In this document: positions 5,671-9,819 of the stretch, piece after piece | How positions within the stretch are numbered: the stretch's first letter is position 1 | Layout: every line of letters starts with the position of its first letter | Assembly (NCBI GenBank): GCA_016200785.1 | Contig: JACQED010000038.1 | Coordinates: 1 to 9,819 of the forward strand | DNA: 9,819 nucleotides | DNA from: Chloroflexota bacterium | GTDB taxonomy: Bacteria; Chloroflexota; Anaerolineae; Anaerolineales; JACQED01 | Direction: 5' to 3' | Translations under genes and position numbers: made by a program | Notes under the pieces: generated by a model | Database searches by the model: none | Told to the model about the DNA's origin: nothing | Seen by the model: only the letters and a program-made list of their open reading frames with translations

Positions 5671-7893
5671 CTATCGCCCTGTTATGCTCACGTTGTCAAA
5701 CGTCACTTCGGAATGCGTGGCGTCATAGGTGCCGGACACGAGCGCGATCGCGCCGCCGTCGAACACCGAGTCGTCGGCGCTGCCGAGAGATGTGCCATTG
5801 CAGTAGAATTCAAAGTGAGAACCGACGACGACCACCCCGAGCGCGTCGGTCTGGCCGGTGTTGCCATGGCACGCCTTCTTCACCGACTGCCAGGGAATGA
5901 TGTCGCTCCACTTGTCGTCCACCAGTTTGCCGAAGAGAAACTGCTGATTGTCGCTGACGTAGAAGCCGTAGTAGTTGTTCCTGTCACGCTTGCGGAACTG
6001 CACGCCGTATTTGGCCGGGCTTCCGTCCACGCGGTCGAACGTCGCCTCAACCGTCAACTCAAAATCGTTGTACGTCCCCGGCAGGCCAGCATAGATTTCG
6101 TAGTTCGTCACCGAAACGCTCTGGTGCAGTGCGCCGCCCGTGACGTGTTGTTCGGCCTGGCACGCGCCCTGGTACGTATAGAGGCCACGATCGCTGCCGA
6201 AGTCCTCCACCACCCGATGCCCTGCCCCAAGCGGCGGCGGCGCTTGCTGGGTGGCCGCGGCCGCGGCGGCCGGCGACAGCACCGTGATGTCCACTTCCTC
6301 CACATAGTCACCCGCGCCGTATGCGCACCAGCCATCGTTCACCTGATCCGAAAAGGTGCGCGTGACGACGAGCCGGTGCTCTCCCGGCGTCCAGCCGCGC
6401 GCCAGCGCGAAGTATCCCCGGCAGGTTTCGCCCGAGTAATCGCCGAGCCGCACAGTGCTGAGGTCGATCGTCCGGCCATCCAACTCGACGATGAAACTGG
6501 TCTTATTCCAGTTGTCGTCGAGCGTCGCCGCGTCCTTCGCGCACCACGTCGGCCCAATGTCCAATTCGTCCTGGCTGGAAATCACAGCTTTGTACGTCGT
6601 CGCAGTCGGCCCGCTCATGTCAGACAGCGGCGGCTGAACGACGTTGTACAAGTAGGTCGCGCTACTGCCCTGCGGCAAGGCGACCACCTCCACCGATGCT
6701 TCGGAAGTGGGTGGAACGGGCGTCGCCGGCGCCTCGGTCGGCGGGTTCGGCGTGGATGTGCTGGAGCCGATCGCGGCCATGCCGAGAATGCCCGCGCCGG
6801 CGACGAGGGCGAGACACACAAACGCAACGGCGGCCCCCGCGATCCATACCCACGGCGTTCCGCCTTTCTTCGCGGCGGGAGGCGGCGGGGCGGGAGGCCA
6901 GGCGGCCGGCGGCGGCTGTGTCTCCGACGGATAGCGTGCCGGCTCAAGCACCGTCGCGCCGGGGCGTCCAGTCGGCGGTTGAGGTTCAAGAATTGTCCCG
7001 CCCACCGTCGGGCGTCTCTCGGTGATCGGCGCGCCCGGCGCTTCGAGGCGCGTTGCCTCCACCGGCGATCCTTTTCCCACCGCAAGACTATAAGCGCGAC
7101 TCAATGCGCTGGCCGATTGTTGTCGATCTTCGGGCCGCTTTGCCATCGCTTTGAGAATGGCAGCCTCGGCCGCGAGCGGGATCGCCGGATTGACCGCGCG
7201 CGGCGACGGAAGCGGATCGTTGACGTGCTTGAGAATGATGGCAATCGGCGTGCTGCCGGTGTACGGCACCTGGCCGGTGATCATCGCGTACAACGTGACG
7301 CCGAGAGAATAAATATCAGCGCGCGCGTCGGTCTCCAGGCCGTGGGCCTGTTCGGGCGCCATATACTCCGGCGTGCCCATTCCCACGCCCGTGCCCGTGA
7401 GTTTTACCGTCGCCTCGGCCACCTTCGCCAGCCCGAAGTCGGAGAGCAACGCCCAGTCGGGCCGCGCCAGGAGGATATTGGCCGGCTTGATGTCGCGGTG
7501 AACGATGCCCTGTCCGTGAGCGTAGTCGAGCGCCGAGGCCACCTGTTCGAGAATGGTCGCGGCTTGATCGAACGGCATCTTGCCCCGCTCCAGCACGTCT
7601 TTGAGCGTGCCGCCATCCACGTACTTCATCACAATGTAGGTAACGCCATCTGACTGCCCGAAGTCGTAAACCGGCAGGATGTTGGGATGATCGAGCCGCG
7701 CGACGGCGCGGGCCTCACGTGAGAAGCGTTCGCTGAACTGTGGGTCTTGCGCCAGGTTGGCCGGGAGGATTTTGATCGCAACATAGCGCTGGAGCGCCGG
7801 CTGGTAAGCTTTGTAGACGGTCGCCATGCCGCCGCGACCCAGGGGCTGAGTGATCTGGTACGGGCCGAGCGTTCGGCCAATCATATCATCCAT
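5671..7893 (-). CDS. PknB-type transmembrane Ser/Thr protein kinase with an extracytoplasmic ConA-like C-terminal domain
   Basis: This protein of 740 residues is a receptor-type Hanks kinase. The cytoplasmic kinase domain (about 12-270) has the Gly-rich loop LGRGGMATVY (18-27), lysine K41 in VAIK, E60, the catalytic loop HRDIKPAN (132-139) with D134, DFG (152-154) and APE (179-181). The HRD arginine makes it an RD kinase, and its activation segment carries several threonines (162-174) that could be autophosphorylated. A Pro-rich linker (about 280-342) contains two similar ILEP/VLEP segments next to threonines. One transmembrane helix spans about 348-372. The outer part has a Pro/Thr spacer (about 380-395), a beta-rich region with several cysteines (about 400-545) and a C-terminal domain (about 558-740) resembling the DUF1080/LamG-like concanavalin fold, which could bind carbohydrate. 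There are no PASTA repeats. The start is ATG 7893, placed 5 bases after GAGGTG; a TTG three bases earlier is too close to it. The gene has its own promoter-like sequence and is followed directly by the MNT gene. Confidence 0.95.
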   Translation of the reverse strand: MDDMIGRTLGPYQITQPLGRGGMATVYKAYQPALQRYVAIKILPANLAQDPQFSERFSREARAVARLDHPNILPVYDFGQSDGVTYIVMKYVDGGTLKDVLERGKMPFDQAATILEQVASALDYAHGQGIVHRDIKPANILLARPDWALLSDFGLAKVAEATVKLTGTGVGMGTPEYMAPEQAHGLETDARADIYSLGVTLYAMITGQVPYTGSTPIAIILKHVNDPLPSPRAVNPAIPLAAEAAILKAMAKRPEDRQQSASALSRAYSLAVGKGSPVEATRLEAPGAPITERRPTVGGTILEPQPPTGRPGATVLEPARYPSETQPPPAAWPPAPPPPAAKKGGTPWVWIAGAAVAFVCLALVAGAGILGMAAIGSSTSTPNPPTEAPATPVPPTSEASVEVVALPQGSSATYLYNVVQPPLSDMSGPTATTYKAVISSQDELDIGPTWCAKDAATLDDNWNKTSFIVELDGRTIDLSTVRLGDYSGETCRGYFALARGWTPGEHRLVVTRTFSDQVNDGWCAYGAGDYVEEVDITVLSPAAAAAATQQAPPPLGAGHRVVEDFGSDRGLYTYQGACQAEQHVTGGALHQSVSVTNYEIYAGLPGTYNDFELTVEATFDRVDGSPAKYGVQFRKRDRNNYYGFYVSDNQQFLFGKLVDDKWSDIIPWQSVKKACHGNTGQTDALGVVVVGSHFEFYCNGTSLGSADDSVFDGGAIALVSGTYDATHSEVTFDNVSITGR

Positions 7894-7898
7894 CAAAG

Positions 7899-7904
7899 CA
7901 CCTC
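7899..7904 (-). promoter_or_regulatory. Shine-Dalgarno site deciding the kinase start
   Basis: GAGGTG on the minus strand is 5 bases from ATG 7893 but only 2 bases from the in-frame TTG at 7896. The spacing supports ATG 7893 as the true start of the kinase. Confidence 0.65.
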
Positions 7905-7923
7905 ATTCGTCATCGTGAGGCGG

Positions 7924-7952
7924 ATAGTAGCACCATTCGGCGGGCCGGGCAA
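7924..7952 (-). promoter_or_regulatory. Sigma-70-like promoter for the kinase-MNT-asnB unit
   Basis: In the short gap after the methyltransferase gene, the minus strand reads TTGCCC (7952-7947), 17 bases, then TACTAT (7929-7924). Each box matches its consensus at 4 of 6 positions with ideal spacing. The expected start site near 7917 would give a leader of about 24 bases containing the GAGGTG site. No other good candidate is visible before the MNT, HEPN or asnB genes, so those may depend on this promoter or on read-through from the genes upstream. Confidence 0.5.
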
Positions 7953-7962
7953 CTCACGCCTA

Positions 7963-8781
7963 TCACCGTTTTCTAATCATGCCGACGTTGACGAGCCGCT
8001 CGCAGTTCAGCCCGCGCCCGCGGCAGAAATCGTCGAAGGCCGAGTTCGAGATGATGTCGTCCGAGAACAGCACTCCGCCGGAGCGCAGTCGCGGCCAGAC
8101 AGTCTCAAATTCCCACAGCATGTTTTCGTACGAATGATCGCTGTCGTGAATGAAAAGGTCTGCGCCGCCTGCTTCGTCCAGCGCCGGCAATAGCAAATCA
8201 ACGGACTTGCCCAGCTTGAGCGCCTGGCGCGATTTGAGCGCGGCAGGAACGATCCAGCCCGCGCCCTGCCCCGGCGGAAGACTCTCGTGAAACTTGCCGG
8301 CGGCAACGGGGACATCTGCCGCAGTTGGCCTCGGCGGCAGGTCTATGGTGATGAGCCGCCCGGAGTCGTTGCGCGCCAAAGCGCGCAAGATAAACGCCGA
8401 CGACTTGCCCGGTGTCCCGCCTGTTTCGACGACGACTTCGGGCCGCAGAAGACGCACCAGCGCGTAAAGCGCCACCGGAAAGAAGAACATACTGCCCCAC
8501 CGATTGAAGAGGCGGAAATCGGCCTGCTGAGGCCGGTAATCTGTCCCGGCACTGAGTCCCTCGCGAAGAGGATCGAGAAAGGCGGCGTCGTGTTCAATTT
8601 CGCGGATGACTGCGCGCGCCTCATCTTCGCGCCAGCCGCTGACGCGCGCCAGCATCGCAATTCGCTCCCGGTCCAAGCGTGCGGCGTTCGCCAACAGAAT
8701 CGGATTCCGACTGCCGAGTTCGCCGGCCCAGTAGCGCCTCAGCAAGTTGAGGCCGCGCAATTCTGATACAGCTCCACCCAC
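7963..8781 (-). CDS. Class I SAM-dependent methyltransferase (Methyltransf_24-like)
   Basis: This 272-residue protein is predicted to transfer a methyl group from S-adenosylmethionine. The N-terminal 100 residues are mostly helical. The Rossmann core follows, with motif I VVVETGGTPGKSS (116-128), an acidic residue at the end of strand 2 (LITIDLPP, D147), then ADLFIHDSDHSYENM (207-221), a signature of the Methyltransf_24/TylF-like group, and GGVLFSDDI (235-243). Substrates of this group include sugars and small molecules. The link to the GT4 gene just upstream suggests methylation of a surface glycan, but this is inferred. The start is taken as GTG 8781, overlapping the end of the glycosyltransferase gene by 43 bases. 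TTG 8760 is an alternative with a shorter overlap; neither has a convincing Shine-Dalgarno site, as expected for translationally coupled genes. Confidence 0.88.
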   Translation of the reverse strand: MGGAVSELRGLNLLRRYWAGELGSRNPILLANAARLDRERIAMLARVSGWREDEARAVIREIEHDAAFLDPLREGLSAGTDYRPQQADFRLFNRWGSMFFFPVALYALVRLLRPEVVVETGGTPGKSSAFILRALARNDSGRLITIDLPPRPTAADVPVAAGKFHESLPPGQGAGWIVPAALKSRQALKLGKSVDLLLPALDEAGGADLFIHDSDHSYENMLWEFETVWPRLRSGGVLFSDDIISNSAFDDFCRGRGLNCERLVNVGMIRKR

Positions 8782-9819
8782 TTTTCGACGATCTTCTCCC
8801 AGCCGAAATTCGCCAGCACGTATTCGCGACCAGCGCGCGCGCGCGCCTGCGCCGCCCCCGGGGCCTGTAGTATGCCGACGATCTCATCCCGGAGTCCGGG
8901 CACATCGCCGTACGTCACAATCGATCCGAGATCGTTGTGCAAAACGAAGTCGGCCAGGCCGCACCGGTCGGTGGCAATGATCGGCGTGCCGCAGGCGAGC
9001 GACTCCAACAGCGTGATGGCAAACATTTCGTAGGCCGACGGCAGGACGTAGACGCTGGCCGACTGATAGGCCTCGAGTTTCTCGGCGCCGGCCAGATAGC
9101 CGGTGAAGCGCACGCGCCCGTCGAGGCCGAGTTGTTGAATCTGCCGCTTGACCTCGATCAGATAGCCGTCGTCCGGGCCGACGATGACCAGCACCGCGTC
9201 GGAGAGCGTTTTGCGAACTTCATTGAAACCGGCGACGAGGAAATCAACGCCTTTGATCTTGTTGACCCGCGCCAGGAAGAGCACAATCCGCGCGCTCGAC
9301 GGGATGCCGTAGCGCTCGCGGAAGCCGTTCGTCGCCGGGAGTTCGCGATACTCGTCGAGGTCAACGCCGTTGGGCAGGATCGCGATTCTCTCCGGCTCGA
9401 CGCCGAGGCCGATGAACTGCTGTTGCTCAAGTTCGTTGAGCGCGTGCAGGCGGCAGGCATGGCGCAGAATGCGCTGGCCGATAAATCGATCGTACATGCC
9501 CTTCAACGCCAGCCGGCCCATGATGCGCGGCATGCCGCCCTGCGCCGTGAGGACGTAGGGAATGCCCAACCGCTGAAGGTGCGGGAGCGCGACGAAATTC
9601 TGATATGACCGAAACTCGTGCAGGTGAACGACGTCCACCTTGCGCAACTCGCGCTCGATGTGGCGGCCAAAGCCGAGTGGCAGGAAGATACGGTTCCAGG
9701 CCAGCGAGTTGTTCACGTTGCGAAAGCGATGAATTTCGACTCCGTCCACGACCTCGAACACCGGCCGGGCGCGCGAGGTGGCGTCGAGCGCGTCGGTCGT
9801 GAAGACGACGACGTCGTGC
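8739..9819 (-). CDS. Glycosyltransferase family 4 (GT-B fold), 5' end cut by the window
   Basis: The visible 359 residues cover nearly all of a GT4 enzyme, which transfers a sugar from a nucleotide-sugar donor in the cytoplasm. The frame stays open to the right edge and adds HDVVVFTTDALDATSRARP before the GTG at 9761, so that codon is not the real start; perhaps 30-45 N-terminal residues are missing. The acceptor domain contains VDVVHLHEF and PYVLTAQGG. LPNGVD (148-153) precedes the donor domain, which has the LARVNKIKGVDFL segment and the EX7E motif with glutamates at visible positions 264 and 272 (EMFAITLLE), followed by SLACGTPIIATD. The stop is at 8739-8741, inside the methyltransferase gene. 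This points to co-translation and a shared glycan pathway. Donor and acceptor cannot be told from sequence. Confidence 0.93.
   Translation of the reverse strand, partial: HDVVVFTTDALDATSRARPVFEVVDGVEIHRFRNVNNSLAWNRIFLPLGFGRHIERELRKVDVVHLHEFRSYQNFVALPHLQRLGIPYVLTAQGGMPRIMGRLALKGMYDRFIGQRILRHACRLHALNELEQQQFIGLGVEPERIAILPNGVDLDEYRELPATNGFRERYGIPSSARIVLFLARVNKIKGVDFLVAGFNEVRKTLSDAVLVIVGPDDGYLIEVKRQIQQLGLDGRVRFTGYLAGAEKLEAYQSASVYVLPSAYEMFAITLLESLACGTPIIATDRCGLADFVLHNDLGSIVTYGDVPGLRDEIVGILQAPGAAQARARAGREYVLANFGWEKIVEKWVELYQNCAASTC

Noticed and set aside
5713..7653. 646-codon plus-strand open frame antisense to the kinase
   Set aside because: The composition is Arg/Val-rich shadow sequence, and the opposite strand encodes a kinase with all catalytic motifs.
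9759..9761. GTG as the start of the GT4 gene
   Set aside because: The frame continues upstream to the window edge with plausible GT4 sequence (HDVVVFTTDAL), so the gene is truncated by the window, not started here.
1..9819. CRISPR array, tRNA, rRNA or transposase
   Set aside because: No regularly spaced direct repeats, no cloverleaf-like sequence and no transposase motifs were seen; the only repeats are the two palindromic copies and the short tandem stretch.

Overview
This window looks like a piece of a GC-rich bacterial chromosome, most likely from Chloroflexota (Anaerolineae-like) or a similar environmental lineage. That placement is an inference from recalled families: a DUF4058 protein, a GT-C-like membrane protein with an NLLSNPSVEATW-type jelly-roll insert, a PknB-type kinase with a large extracytoplasmic part, a HepT-like/MNT pair, and short palindromic repeats of the ACCGCGAAGACGCGAAG type. 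No 16S or other marker gene is present.

Layout. Positions 1-97 hold a palindromic dispersed repeat. 257-942 (+) is a DUF4058 gene broken by an internal deletion with a frameshift. 1019-3028 (+) is a GT-C/DUF2142-like multi-pass membrane protein. It is preceded by a clean promoter-like pair that would start the transcript almost at its GTG codon, and a second copy of the palindromic repeat is embedded in frame inside it. 3038-3071 is a hairpin between convergent genes. The rest is on the minus strand, in transcription order: a GT4 glycosyltransferase cut by the right edge (8739-9819), an overlapping SAM methyltransferase (7963-8781), a short promoter-bearing gap, a PknB-like Ser/Thr kinase (5671-7893), an MNT nucleotidyltransferase that abuts it with no gap (5242-5670), a broken HepT-like HEPN gene (4992-5241) and an AsnB-type glutamine-dependent amidotransferase (3072-4985).

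How the genes may work together. The glycosyltransferase, methyltransferase, AsnB-type enzyme and GT-C-like protein are the usual content of a surface-polysaccharide or glycan-modification locus. The kinase has its own predicted promoter and starts a compact unit of kinase, MNT, HEPN remnant and asnB. The MNT/HEPN pair is the architecture of a HepT/MntA toxin-antitoxin module, but the HEPN (toxin) gene has lost its centre, including the region expected to carry the catalytic RX4-6H motif, while the MNT partner keeps its catalytic motif. The most notable points are the decayed toxin with an intact antitoxin inside a kinase-amidotransferase unit, the in-frame repeat insertion in the membrane protein, the predicted leaderless start, and two separate genes each broken by an internal deletion. 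I see no CRISPR array, tRNA, rRNA or transposase.
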